Assembly: GCA_001642005.1 (NCBI GenBank)
Contig: LWCA01000012.1
Coordinates: forward strand, 1 to 64,000
Origin: Intoshia linei
Taxonomy: Eukaryota; Orthonectida; Rhopaluridae
Direction: 5' to 3'
Length of the DNA stretch: 64,000 nt
Part shown: one piece after another, positions 11,801 through 24,148 of the stretch
Position numbering within the stretch: the stretch's first letter is position 1
Layout of the letters: every line of letters begins with the position of its first letter
Position numbers and translations under genes: made by a program
Notes under the pieces: model-generated
Told to the model about the DNA's origin: nothing
The model's input: only the letters and a program-made list of their open reading frames with translations
Databases searched by the model: none

Positions 11801-14800
11801 TTTACTAAAAATATTATTTTTATCTCCTTCTGACTAGGGCCGCTTGTAATAAAATATTCTAGTATACTAAAATATTAAGTAGAAACCTGGGGAAGGCCTC
11901 GACGAAATGTTTATGAAATGAGGCCTCATTTTTCCATATTGTCATTTTTTAGATAAATTTAGTTTTCAATGTCATTGTTAATATCTGTCTAATTTAAACT
12001 GTCAGATCTGCACTGGAATGGAGAGGTGGCTAAGTTTTATCACCAGGACCTACTAGAACATGGGTTCTCAACCTTTTTCTATTTGGCATACCAAAAATTT
12101 AATTCACTTAAATTCGGGAAGAAATTCATCGTAGCTACGACAACAAAAAATGTAAGATGAAATGGCTTTAAATTTGAATTAGAATCATTAATCATCACTA
12201 ATTGTCACTCTATTTTTATCTTTTTTTTTGACTTATGTTAATATTTAAATATTAAAATATTTAAAAATGTTAAATTAATAAACAGAATAAGACACCAATT
12301 TAATTTATTTTTGAAACTTCATTGAAGTATAAAAAATAAAGCTGTAAAATGATTTTTATTCAAAAATTTTCTGCCACCCCCAGGGTGCCGGTACCCAGGT
12401 TAAGAACCCATGTACTAGAAGAAGAAGCCTATTATTTTGCAAATTATTTTTATTAATTGATAATTTCAAAATATCGGATAAGGCTGATTATTATTACATT
12501 CATTTTAGAAGAAACAAAAATTGTTAATGAAGAATTAATAAAAGGCGATAAAAGAATGTTGAGTTGTAGAGATTCAGACGAAAATGATGATCTGGTATGG
12601 TATTTCAATGATCAAGTGGTACCAGGTAATTTATTCGTTTTTTATAGCTGTTTACGAATATGATAAATTTCAGATAACTTAACTGATAAGTTTCTTGACT
12701 GTTTTACATTCACAGAGAGCGAGGTTTACTAAGATGCTGAGCTAATGTGTATTTATTTGTATTCAAATCTCAATATATTAAAAATGAAATATGACTGTTA
12801 TTAGTTTTTTAGTTATATAGAAATATAGCGAAAATTAAGTTATGATGATTACATTGATATTGAGCGACTTTCAAGTTTGAATTCCTTTGAGCACCTTCTT
12901 TAATACCCAATAGGGTATAGGCGCTTAAATAATTAATAACTAAAATTGTGAGAATAAAAATGGATGAAATATTTATTTTTTATACTTGCGGTAATAATTT
13001 AGGTATATATTACATTCTTTTGCATAATATTACATTTTATAGATTATCTGACGATTCTGGAAAAATCTGCAATTTATATTACAAATGCAACAAAAAACAA
13101 TATTGGTACATACCAGTGTAAAAATAAAATCTCAAACAAAACATTGGTTCAATACAATATCGACGTTTACTGTAATTAGATAATGTAGATATTTGCATAA
13201 TATTAAATCAAATTGATTTTAAACTAAATATTTTATGATGTAATTGTTTAGCTAAAAGTTCAATTTAGTAACTTATATTCAAAAATTTTTAAAATTTTTA
13301 AATTAGACAAACCAATAATATTTCAAAAATCAAATATAATGGAATATATCAGTGGTGCAGATGTAAATTTAAAGTAATTTTAGCTATATATTAAAAAAAC
13401 TTATTACTTTAGCGTATATTAGTATACACTGCATAGTGATGTCCGTATATATCGGTGGTTTCGAACCTACAATCGTGACTTATTAATTTTTAAACATACA
13501 TAATAATAAATGCATTTACTACAATATAATGATAATATTATTTCAATGCCCTTATAATATATCGTGTAGATTCTAAATCATCATTCTGACATTCTGAATT
13601 CATTTAACCAAAATAAATTTGATACTTGAAAATTGCGTCCTTTACTTTAATGGTTTTATCTTTTTAGGTTTATATACCTTCCCTCTCTTCATTTTAATGT
13701 GAACATATCTATAACTATTATACCTACATTTAAAATATTTTTTATTTTATACATTAATATAACAATAATAGATGTGAAAATGATGCTAATCCCAAGGCAT
13801 TAATTCAATGGACAAAAATTGTAATTAAATTATTATTTATTAAAATAAAATATTATATATTTATAAAAAATCAATATTGACTCACCAACTTTGAGACACA
13901 TCAGTAATCATTGCGTAAATATTTATTATATTCAAAGATGTATGGCTAAGACCGTGTATTATCAATTTCGAATTGGTTTATAGTGGGTTCAGAATTAAGT
14001 CTTTCAGGGCAACCCAATTTTTTCTTTTATATATAAATAAAATCAACCCAAAAATTTAATAAAACAAAAATTCTGGGGCGCGCTGTAAAATCATTAACAT
14101 TATGTTAAATATCAGCCTGAAAACGCACATCTTCATGGTCAAAACCAAAAATTACCTTTGTTTTAAAAATGAAATATGTCATTAAATTTTATAAAACATA
14201 AATTCTGAAATAGTTTTTTAAATCATAAGAATTAATGACAAATATCAAAAAAGTACATTTTCACCTTCAAAATCATCAATTAAGCTGTTTTTAAAAAATG
14301 AAAACAACCCTAAAAATTTTAAAACAATTTCAGATCATACAGTTATATACAGTTAATACACATAAAAAAATTTAATCTGGCAAAATGACACCTTCACGGT
14401 CAAAAAGGCACTTTAGTATTTATTTGTAGTTTAGTATTAGTACTTATTTGTAGACTATCTTTTTTTTAATAATTTTTCAAATGTTTGCATTAAAAATGGA
14501 AATGTAAGTATTCATCCTACAATTTCAAAAAAAATGTGCATTGAACGTCTATTCATTTCCAATAAATAAATATGGGTGAAAATCTGTATAATTCATTCCT
14601 TTTGAAATTTTTTCTTCCTTTTCTTGATTAAATTGAATGTATTTATGTGTTACCGTTTATTTTAAAAATTAACTGACCTAGAATTAAAATAAACAAATTT
14701 CTAATATATTTTTATGATAATACTGTTATATCGCATATTTTATTTTCAAAAATGTAATTGTTTAGCGTAAAAACTATTTCCATTTTTTTTAAATTTAATT

Positions 14801-17800
14801 TAATTTGAATTACAATTCTAATTAGATAAAAAATAATACAATCTCTATTAACAATCAAAATTCAACAACATTAATCCTTCACAAAGTTGGCCCAAAAGAT
14901 GAAAATATGTACAATTGTAAAGTGACAAATAAATTGGGAACAACGTCCATTCAATACAAAATAATCATTAAAGGTTTTAATATTTTAATATTATTATCAT
15001 TAATAATAAATTTATTCATTTTAATAAAACATTTTTATATACATATAGTTCCAGCCAGAATTATAAATATTATCGGTACCACAGTATTGGAAAATACACT
15101 CGCTAAACTTAAATGTGTTGCCACCGGATCGGCTCCATTGATATTAAAATGGTTAATGAAGGACGGATCTATAAATTTTGGCACCAATGAGGTAATTTCC
15201 ATTAGTTTTTTGTATATTATTTTTCATTTATGTGATACTCTTGACAGTTAGTGCATTCACTTACTGAAATAATTGGTTTACCTGTAATTGGCTATTTTAG
15301 TTATAAAAAAAGGTAATCTGCGATTTTGACCATGAAAATGTTAGTTTAATAATACTTAATTTTACGACATTATTAATCACTTTAAAATGTTTTTCACAGA
15401 TTGTATGTTTTTTTTAATTCTGGGATTGTTTAAATAATTTTTTAAATAAACGAGTTTTTGAACGTAGTACCAAGTTTATAATATTGTTCTCCATGTATAG
15501 TATAGTTATAGTTATACGGTTTATTTTTTTAAATTTGTTTCTAGCTTAATTTTTTTGGATTTATTAATTATTAATTATTAAAAATATACACTATAAAATA
15601 TATATAGATTAATACTGCTGGAAGCCTGATTAATACATTAAAATTTGATAATATTAAACTATCAGAATCTGGAAGTTATCAATGTTTTGTACATAATAAG
15701 CATGGTACTGACAAGGCAAATGTTACAATCAGTGTAGAATGTAATTATTATACATGTAAACGAATTAATTATATTAAAAGACCCACCAATTATTGCGAAA
15801 TCAAACTTAATAAAATACATTTGGAAAAACCACATATCATCATTTGATTGCAATTATAAATCAAACCCCGATTCTAAAGTAAACTGGTTGAAAAAAAACA
15901 AAATTATTAAAAATGAAGACATATTTTCAATAGTAAATAAGAAAAGAAAATCGTCAATACATGTAATTTTTTTTGATTACTTAAAACACTAACTATTTTC
16001 CAGTGTACACTGTAATCTGTACAGACGAGTTTCAAAATCATGTTTAGTATCCATAGCAGGGGTGCACAACCTTTCCACCAATTCAGCCACAATGCTACTT
16101 TTCTCATTGATACTACGACCGCACAAAATTTACTTCGACAATTAGAAAGTTTACTCTGGACCTAAATTTTAGATTTAATAAAATAGAAATAGAAATAGTA
16201 GAATTAATGCAGTGCTTCTCATGGGGGTGACCAGTCACCCCAAGGGGTAAATACGAAAATTTAGAAGATTGCAGGCTAATCTACAATTTTCAACATATTT
16301 CATTAAATCATTCAATTTAATATAATCTTATGAAAAAAAACTAAAATTTTACCAACTTTTAAGAAAGAAATCCCTTTTTACCAATATTTTTTTTAAAAAT
16401 CCATTTTTACCAAAGTTTTAGAATATAAAATACCTTATCTGATTCCAAAAGAAAAAACCAAATTTTACCAGCCCTTAAGAAAAAAAATCGCTTTTACCAA
16501 TATTTTTATGAAAAATCCCATTTTACCCAATTATTTGATCAATAATTCTTCTGACTAATTCCATAAGAAAAAACCTGATTTTTAAAAAATTTGAAAAATC
16601 TCCTTTTACTAATATTTTTTTGAAAAAACATTAATCCTTAATTTTTCGGTAAATAATTAATAATAATTGGACAACAGAAAAAAGTTCCATTAAAAACTAA
16701 TTTGTTGATACATTAGAGTGGAAGACATAAAAAAAATAAAAATAAATATGTAAATAATAATAATGATATAAAAAAAAGATATCAGTGACTGCCTTGATTT
16801 TGTGTGGCTTTTGCTAACTTTTGAGAAACTGGGGCAAAGTCAAGAATGTAACTTTTTAATTAAAATATTTTAAATAGAACTTGAATAAAATCTCATTTTA
16901 TTTTTTCAACTTGAAGTAAAATGATATATTGCATTATGATCAGATATGTCATGTATTGTATATATATACATGTATTGTCCATGGCCGCACATAAACGCTC
17001 TCACAGCAGCACGTTGTGCACCCTGATCTATAGAAACTATTCCAAATAATAATTATTTTTATATAATTTTGAGTGAATTAACTTAGATAAATGGAAGCAT
17101 AAGCGAAGAATATTTGCAACGTTTATCGGGAGACTATGAATGTTCAGTCAAAAATAGACATGGAAATAACACCCAAACGTATACATTATTAATTGCTGGT
17201 AAATTATCACACATAACATATTATCATAATGGTATTTAATTTCAGAAAAACCGGACATATTATCAAACATTACCATTCAAAAATTTCAATCTGGTGTCAT
17301 AGAATTGACAATTTCATCTACCAACATAACAGGTCATTTAAAACTACAGAAATACCTCGTAGAATATAGAAAATACAATGAAACTAATGAAGTCAATAAA
17401 TATTTTAATTTAACGTTTAAAAATCAAAAATGGAAGAAAATTGAATTTGCACCCAGTATTGTTTCATTTAATATTGCTAATACGTGATTTTAGATGAAAA
17501 AATTCGATTATACAATTTTGACGCAAAAACAGAATATGACATTAGAATGTATGCTATAAGTGCTGCTGGAATGGGAAATGCTGTCTGTTTTCGATTAATA
17601 ACAAATAATAATTATATACCGTCAATGCTGGGAAAGTGTAATATTTAAATTTAAATTATGCGACCTTTTACATTTTAGATCGAACTCGTACATACCATTC
17701 TTGGTTCAACGATTTAACAATAATAATCAGTGCTATAATTGGAGCAAGTTTTTTGATTGGTATATTGATGCTGATATATATTAAATGTTTCTATAAAAAC

Positions 17801-18451
17801 ATTTCAGAAAAACAAAAATCATTCAAAAATAAAAATTCAAAATTGCGACTCGAAGATAATTTCAATTGTAACAATGTAAATCAAAACGGGAAAAAGAATG
17901 AAATGCAAAATTTATTAATTTATAAAAATGGAAATATAAAGTGCAATACAAGGAAAAGTAACGGTAAATGTGAAACAATGACACATAAAAGTTTAGATAA
18001 AATAAATAACGAATTGAAAAATGGCGCAAATTCCGACAAATATCACACTGAAAACAAACTAAATAAAAATTTAAACAATAATGTAATTTTGCATTGTAAT
18101 AATGAATACTGCACTCTTGGCAGACAGAATAAAATCTATTCGAACCGTTCAAACCTACAAATTATTAATACGGATGGATTTAAAAAAAATAGAAATAAAG
18201 ATAATGAAGAAATTTACTCAGTCTCAAAAAAAATGGGACATCCAGTCACTAATCATTACAATTCAGCTCATCAGACTCCAATTAGATCATTTAAAAATAC
18301 TGAAAATAGTTATAGTAATATCACTGATTATGTAGAGAACCAGGATAATGGATACAGTGAAATTATTGAAGGGTATATGAGTGACAGTGAAACTAAGGCA
18401 TTCAAAATTAAAATTCCTTCTTTTTATCAAATCAAGAATCTCCCCACATGA
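8879..18451 (+). CDS. NCAM/Fasciclin-2-like cell adhesion receptor (5 Ig + 1 FN3 + TM)
   Basis: Fourteen phase-compatible exons give 851 aa: 8879-8945, 9058-9339, 12509-12625, 13043-13171, 13307-13373, 13772-13820, 14826-14973, 15049-15191, 15608-15740, 15781-15962, 17087-17198, 17246-17455, 17494-17637, 17679-18451. Residues 1-22 are a signal peptide. Five Ig domains follow, each with Cys, Trp and a C-terminal Y-x-C (for example GLYVCIY, GTYQCKN, MYNCKV, GSYQCFV, GDYECSV). Ig2-Ig5 are split over two or three exons. One FN3 domain (IRLYNFDAKTEYDIRMYAIS) precedes a transmembrane helix at about 607-629 and a 222-residue Asn/Lys-rich tail with a YSEI endocytic-type motif. NCAM and Fas2 normally have two FN3 domains, so one is missing or unrecognised. 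Introns of 38 and 40 nt contrast with a 3.2-kb intron full of transposons. Confidence 0.88.
9390..9412. repeat. GTGTACAGTGTAC motif
   Basis: One of several copies of a self-complementary GTGTACACTGTACAG-like word (others near 10574, 16003, 50563 and 51966). Confidence 0.4.
10060..10573. mobile_element. 514-bp hAT-type MITE in receptor intron 2
   Basis: Exact target duplication GTGTACAG at 10052-10059 and 10574-10581. The termini are cagccattctcaac and the inverted gttgagaatgtctg. No transposase is present. Insertion is in a GTGTACACTGTACAG-like palindrome. Confidence 0.9.
12059..12412. mobile_element. 354-bp hAT-type MITE in receptor intron 2
   Basis: Exact target duplication TACTAGAA at 12051-12058 and 12413-12420. 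The termini are catgggttctcaacc and the inverted ggttaagaacccatg, with a GC-richer 'ccccagggtgccggtaccc' next to the right end. Non-coding, and a relative of the 300-bp elements at 37558 and 53194. Confidence 0.92.
14040..14680. repeat. Diverged copy of the large dispersed repeat in a receptor intron
   Basis: It shares with 40960-41465 and 54300-55075 the order: 'ttttaaaaatgaaa' blocks, 'acaccttcacggtcaaaa', 'tgcattgaacgtctattcatttccaataaa', 'atatgggtgaaaatctgtataattcattcc'. It lies in the intron between exons 13772-13820 and 14826-14973. Confidence 0.6.
16057..17025. mobile_element. 969-bp hAT-like element in a receptor intron
   Basis: The termini are caggggtgcacaac and the inverted gttgtgcaccctg, flanked by ATCCATAG / ATCTATAG (7 of 8 bases). 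Inside are degenerate tandem 'ttttaccaa' units (16330-16640). No transposase frame. A 3' portion matching 16340-17025 recurs at about 38575-39172. Confidence 0.85.
16330..16640. repeat. Degenerate 'ttttaccaa' minisatellite
   Basis: Irregular repeats of aaaaatcc..ttttaccaa with a spacing of about 40-60 bases. The same pattern occurs at 38280-38840 and 63120-63420. Confidence 0.6.
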
Positions 18452-18490
18452 CTCATTGTTGTAACTCTTTTTATCAGTACATAATTTTTT

Positions 18491-18500
18491 ACAAATAAAG
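18491..18500 (+). promoter_or_regulatory. Polyadenylation signal of the adhesion receptor
   Basis: A canonical aataaa lies about 45 bases after the stop codon, followed by a T-rich tract. It falls between two convergent stop codons only 84 bases apart, so the two 3' UTRs must overlap or be very short. Confidence 0.6.
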
Positions 18501-18535
18501 TTGTTTATATTTTATTATTATTTATTGAGTATTTT

Positions 18536-21500
18536 TTATTCCACTAACTGTTTATGATTTTTTTGTATATTTTCATCTTGTTGATATGAAATATTTTCAA
18601 TAATTTTCTGACTTGATTCTGACAAATTCTTAATGAATCTCAACATGTCATTATTGCTTGATACTTTTTGTTTAATAAGCTCATTTGTGTATTCAATCAT
18701 CATTTGAGTGTTTTCGTTTTCTTTTGATTGGTTATAAATATCAGATAGTTCTTTCATCGATTCGTTCATCTTTATGTACAATTCTTTGAAACATGTTGAG
18801 TATATGTGTATTGTTTCCTCGACACCTAATGAATTATTAATAATTAACCATTATAATATATGCCAAAAGACATTCAATGTGTTTTTTGTAAATTTGTTCG
18901 CTTACCTTGTTCAATTAATTCATGAAAGAATGTAGGATCACATCTCTCTAAACTTGGTGTCTTGTTTGTGTGAATGCTTTCGTCTAAAATATTTTGCAAT
19001 GCTGGATATTAAAATACACCAAGTATATAACGCCACAGGCGTGGTAGGGTGTCAACTTTTTGAAAATTTAAAAATTCAAAAATTCAACGGACAGATAAAT
19101 GGTTATAAAAAAATACAGTACCATGTATATTATACAATATATAATATATAACATTGAATATATATATAATCATTTGAAAATTATTATTACCATGATTTTC
19201 AATGAAATCAATAAATTCTAATGCAGCAGCACTTGTGCATCCATTATTTTCAATTTGATAAGCTCGTATTGGGTCGCACCTTTTTATTGCTAAAAAATAA
19301 TCATAATGCATCAACATAATCACTTATATACACGAGATTGTTCTTATGTGCCTGATCGTAAATTAGATAATAATTCATAGTATTTTATTATTATTTATTA
19401 TAATATTACCAGGTTAACTGTTAGGTACTACGTACAAACAGCACCTAGCTCTGCCGAGAGCACATTTTTATTGGCTTGTATTTATAGCGTCCATATTTTA
19501 ATCCGTAAAATGTCAGTATTTTAAATAGTTTGTTTAGTAAAAATATTAAATTGTCAATATTTTAGGTTTTTTCAGGTTAGTATTTTTTTTACTGACAATT
19601 TAATTTTTTTACTAACAAAATATTATTTTATAAAATGTGTTTATTTTAATATACTTACTTATAAAAATAATAATTTTTTATAATATACTGACAAATATGT
19701 AATTGAATACGCGTATACAAGTACATTTTATTGCTGACATTTTAATATTTATACTGACAATTCTTGTTAAAAATACTGAAAGTTTCAGTAGTTAAATACT
19801 GAAAAATAAAATAATTCAAAGAATTGTATTACTTTTAGTAATTCATTGTTTTAATTTAAATTTTAAACAAAATGTTTTGAAAATGAAAATTAAAAAATTC
19901 CGAAGGAATGAATTATATAGATTTTCACCCATATTTCTTTATTGGAAATGTGTAGAGGTTCACTGCACATTTTTTTAAATTTGTAGGATCCATATTTACA
20001 TTTTAAATTTTTATTTTAATCGAAATATTTAAAAAATATTGGTTGATAATATATTAAAAATTATTTTTCACCAGGAATGCGTAGATTTCTAGGGTGGAAA
20101 TTTTATATTTATATCAACTGGAATAAGCTCTATCAGAATAATATTTTTTTTAATTTTCGGACCTTTAATTATTTCACATTTTTTGTTTTATTAAAATATT
20201 TCGGAAAAAAAAATATGAATACTAAAATGCTTTTTTGACCGTGAAGTCGTAACTTATTCAGATTGAAATTTTTTATGTGTGTTAACATGATACAAATCTA
20301 CCACCTGTAAATTTTTAATTCTAGGGCTGTTTTCATTAAAAAAAAAGGGTAATTTGTGGTTTTGGCTGGGATAAGATAAGTTCATTATCTAATTTAATAT
20401 ACAGTATAACCTCCGTTATTCGTTATCAAATATGATGCTCAAAACAAGATCACTCAAAACATAACTATAATATCTTATCATAAAATACCAGTAAATAAAG
20501 TAATATTTTAGTTTTTGTAGAACATTGTTGCATGTACATTACAATGTATATTATTTATTGCAGTGGTTCTCAACCCGTGTTCCGCGAAATTTAATTGGGG
20601 TTTCGTGAAATATAAATGCGATATTTTTCAATTTAAAGTTTTTCTAAATTACTGTTGTATGCAATGAAACAACATCATTTCCAAATTTAAATCAAATAAG
20701 TTTTAATAAAAGTATTATACGTTGTGAGTATGGGAACCTGAAAAATGATGTTAAAAATTCTAATGCAATTTTCAACATCCTACTTGTGTGATATAATTAT
20801 TAATTATTATTAATAATGAATATTATACGCATTCACATTTATATAAGCTACAGTTTATAAAATAAAATATTACTGAAAATAAAATATTGCAAATATACTT
20901 CCATAAATTGTTTAAAAGATCTAATATCTTGATTCATGATATTTTCGACTTTATCACTTATTTTTTCAAAGTATTCCTCAATATCTAAAATTTATATTTA
21001 TTTTTTCCTCAGATTATACTACCTTCAGGGTTAAATTCTGCGTTTTTTGAAAAGTATCGTTTATTAAATTTTTGAACTTTTTCAAACTTTTTGGAGCTAT
21101 CTTGAAGCATATTTTGAATTTTTAGTGCGCGGTTGGCTATTTTTTTTGACTTGACGGCTATAAATAGATGAAGTATAATACAAAGTATTTCTAGATAACA
21201 TTGCACTGATAATCGCTATTCTAGCCTTTAAACTTACGACAGTGCAATATATTTATATACCTTTAAGAATTTTATTTTGATGATTTCGATTTTTTTTACA
21301 AATTGTAGTATCAGCATAATCCAATTTTATTGTTCCATTTTCATAATTATTTGTCAAAAATGTTAACATTGAAAATAGTTTACTGCCTTCAGATTTTCTG
21401 GCTAATGGAATATGTTTGTAATTTTCGGGTTTTTTTTTTTTATTTAGTTTTGTTTTCCAATTATTGTCGTTTTTTTTATTATCGTGATAAGCGTTTTTGC

Positions 21501-21669
21501 CATTGTCTGAATTATTTTTAATTTTTTTATTCCATTTATCTATTATTTTAATGTTTTTCCTAGTATCCAGGTTCAACTTTACATGAGTGTGAAAGTTTTG
21601 TATATCATTATTTTCCATTTGATTGTCGATATATAATTCATCTAGACCTCGGGAATTAAAATTTCCACC
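18536..21669 (-). CDS. Unrecognised Lys/Asn-rich, coiled-coil-like protein
   Basis: Exons on the minus strand, all joined in phase: 21669-21261, 21157-21023, 20984-20874 (a shorter end at 20899 is possible), 19289-19191, 19001-18906, 18825-18536. They encode 379 residues from the 5'-most open exon, or 362 from the Met at 21618. More 5' sequence may exist, because an acceptor precedes 21669. The N-terminus is basic and low in complexity; the remainder is helical with Glu/Lys heptad-like character. Two consecutive segments each contain an RCDP motif (KRCDPIRAYQIENNG and LERCDPTFFHELIEQG), hinting at an internal duplication. I recognise no family. The 1.6-kb intron is filled with the large dispersed repeat. 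Confidence 0.65.
19412..19470 (-). repeat. Hairpin module copy, inverted
   Basis: The reverse complement reads ctcggcagagctaggtgctg followed by tttgtacgtagtacctaacagttaacc, closely matching the copies at 6248 and 41762. The 130 bases that precede the module in those copies are not present here. Confidence 0.75.
19880..20390 (+). repeat. Large dispersed repeat, forward copy
   Basis: Runs collinearly with 43860-44360: 'gaattatatagattttcaccca', 'tggttgataatatattaaaaatta', 'tcaactggaataagctctatcag', 'aaaatgcttttttgaccgtgaagtcgt', 'ctagggctgttttcatta'. No protein is encoded. Confidence 0.8.
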
Positions 21670-22435
21670 CTAATAATAGAAAAGTAAATGTAATTTTATC
21701 AATTTTCAATTACCACTATATTAGACTTAATCAGACATACGGCTGATACATATATGAATAAAATATTTTTCATTTGTATAACAATATTAATATGTTATAT
21801 AATAAATGAATAGTTTATAATATAGTAACTTAAAAGTGTTACGTATACCACTAATCTTTTTTAAACATATTAATCCACTTTTTAACAAATTTTATATTAA
21901 TATTTAGTTCATGCTATTATGTAACAGTGATTCAACTAAAGTTGAACTATTTCATTCAGTGTTCTATATCAAAAATTTGATTTCCATTTATTTTAATTTA
22001 AACTTTAAGGTTTTAGATAATTTTATTTTAGGTCACGCTGATATAATTTCATTGAGAAATTTTAACTTTTATTTTAAGGATCACCCATAAAAATACTACA
22101 TCAACCATTTCACCTAAATAATTGCTTGTATTTCACAAAGTTTGTACATTGTACAAAAATAACTTTTTTCTTCTACTTTTAGATATTTCAGAAAGTATAT
22201 TTATGATCAATGATCATAAACAAATCTTTTTTTTAAATCGCATTTCAGTTGCCCATTTAGTGCAAATAGATTTAAAGGCAATGGTCCCCAAAAAAAATAT
22301 AGATTTACATTAATTATAGTATGTGATGATCAGATACATATTCAATAAGTAAATAAATGAAGTAATACCAAATATTTTGGAAGCACTTAAACCACACTTT
22401 ATTAAGAAGAACTTAAATAAATAATAAAAGGTATA
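21670..22435. other. Shared upstream region between divergent genes
   Basis: This stretch lies between the minus-strand coiled-coil gene and the plus-strand membrane protein gene, so it probably carries both promoters. It is AT-rich; no further exon or repeat was recognised. Confidence 0.4.
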
Positions 22436-23959
22436 ATGTCAAAAATTGCAGCAGCTATTATAATGATATTCGGACTGGTGATTAACATTAAATGATAATA
22501 TTAATAATTTCAGCAAATCATAACTGAATTTAAATAAGGTTTTCACTTTTTTTACCCCAACTGTTATAACTTAATATTTAATCACCAAAATACATGTATT
22601 AGTATGTATCATTAATTCTAATGTTCTTAATTAAGAAATATATTTTTCATAAATACCAATATTGGTCAGCGGAATTGACTTGGGAATTGCTGATTTAACA
22701 TATACACGAAATAAGATAATAATGAAATTTTTAGATATTCGTGGCAATATCATTTTCGTATATTATCTTAGTTTTGATCAATTATAACAATCCTTCATTC
22801 CAGAATAAAAATTTTGATAAAATTGGTGGTCATTCAGATATATACGCGCAAAATGAAGCCTTGATACTTTTAGTTCCAACAATAATTGTGTTAATATTAT
22901 ATATTATAGCCTGCGTGTGCTGTTGTTTCCGAAATATATGTTTTATTATCATAGTAAGATTTTAAATTATCGAGTCGGTTTTAAATTAATAAATTTACAA
23001 AAATATTTTTAGGTAACCCTGCTAAATGTAATAACACTAGCAATGTTTTTACTATTGCTGATACTAGCAATAAAAAATCCAGTAAGCATTATTTTAAAAT
23101 ATATATTACATCATATTTAGTCATTATTTGTCAGCATTGTCAATAAAACTCACCCGTTAACAGCCAAAGTCAAATTAAATGTAATTTTACACAATAAGTT
23201 AAATATACATAACAAAATTTTATAGTTAGGATGCAAAATGGACAGTGAATGTTATAAAAAGATTGTATATATTATGACGTCAAATTCAAAATTTATCGCA
23301 TTTTTCGTTGTGAATTGTGTTAGTCAGGTATAAAATTTAGTCATGTAGTAAAGTACTTTTTGGTAATTTACAATGGCTCCAAATTTATAAATCTGATTTT
23401 TTATTCGATGCAACACAAAGTAGTTTAATTGCAGATTAACGGTAAAAAATACGAAACAAATTTTTATCGATTAATTTCAGTAAGCACCAAAACAAATAAA
23501 ATTTTTACTATTCTAATTTGTTTCAGTGACATTTTTTAATTTCTTCGTAGTGTAGTCAATGAGAACAGGTTGAGAAACGCTCCTTTAATTAAAAATTCCT
23601 TTCACGATAAGTCTTTTTTTTAATTTTAAGACCATATTGTATGTGCAGTATTCTCTCACATGATTATTACTGTAATATACAAATACTAAAAATTTTTTTT
23701 TATAAGTTAAACTATATTAGTTATAGTATAACTCGCCATTAATTTAAAATATATAACTAAGTTTTAGAACCATTTTTTAAAATTAGTTACGTTTTAACTT
23801 TCTCTAAATCACAAGAATGTCGAGTATTAAAGAATACTGTAATTTTAAACTGTCAGTTAAACACAATATACGTTACAAATAATTTAGATCTTAACATCAA
23901 TTGGAACAATATTCGTAACTATACTAGCATCATACGATAAACCTGCAGGATATGATTAA
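22436..23959 (+). CDS. Small four-helix membrane protein, unrecognised
   Basis: Five exons, all joined in phase 0: 22436-22477, 22735-22953, 23013-23081, 23226-23327, 23888-23959, giving 167 aa. Four hydrophobic segments are visible: an N-terminal helix (AAAIIMIFGL into IFVAISFSYIILVLI), a second after an ~25-residue polar loop (LILLVPTIIVLILYIIACV, then CCC), a third (VTLLNVITLAMFLLLLILAI), and a fourth near the C-terminus, ending SYDKPAGYD. The loop between helices 3 and 4 has two cysteines (LGCKMDSEC). Overall this is the claudin/MARVEL-type tetraspan plan, but it lacks the claudin W-GLW-C-C motif, so no family is assigned. The first donor (gtgatt) is weak, making exon 1 the least certain part. 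Confidence 0.7.
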
Positions 23960-24148
23960 TACATTAAATAGATACAATAATTGCACAATTTATTTATACA
24001 ATACAAAATAATTAATACATTATGCCATTTTACGCGTCCTAAAATATAAAATATATAATATTGATAAAAAATTACTCCATTTTGTTTAACTGAACTTGAA
24101 ACAATTTTATTTTTCTAAATTTCAATTAAAAAAATGAATATTGCATTT

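Noticed and set aside
17305-17487. Apparent stop codon ending the FN3 region of the receptor
   Set aside because: A 38-nt intron (17456-17493) with gtattg/ttttag sites restores the frame and the FN3 strand order, so the gene is not broken here.
17862-18335. Open frames on both strands overlapping the receptor tail
   Set aside because: Shadow frames of the Asn/Lys-rich cytoplasmic exon.
20559-20800. cagtggttctcaacccgtg as a complete hAT element
   Set aside because: A good left terminus, but no matching inverted right end or target duplication was found, so only a fragment can be claimed.
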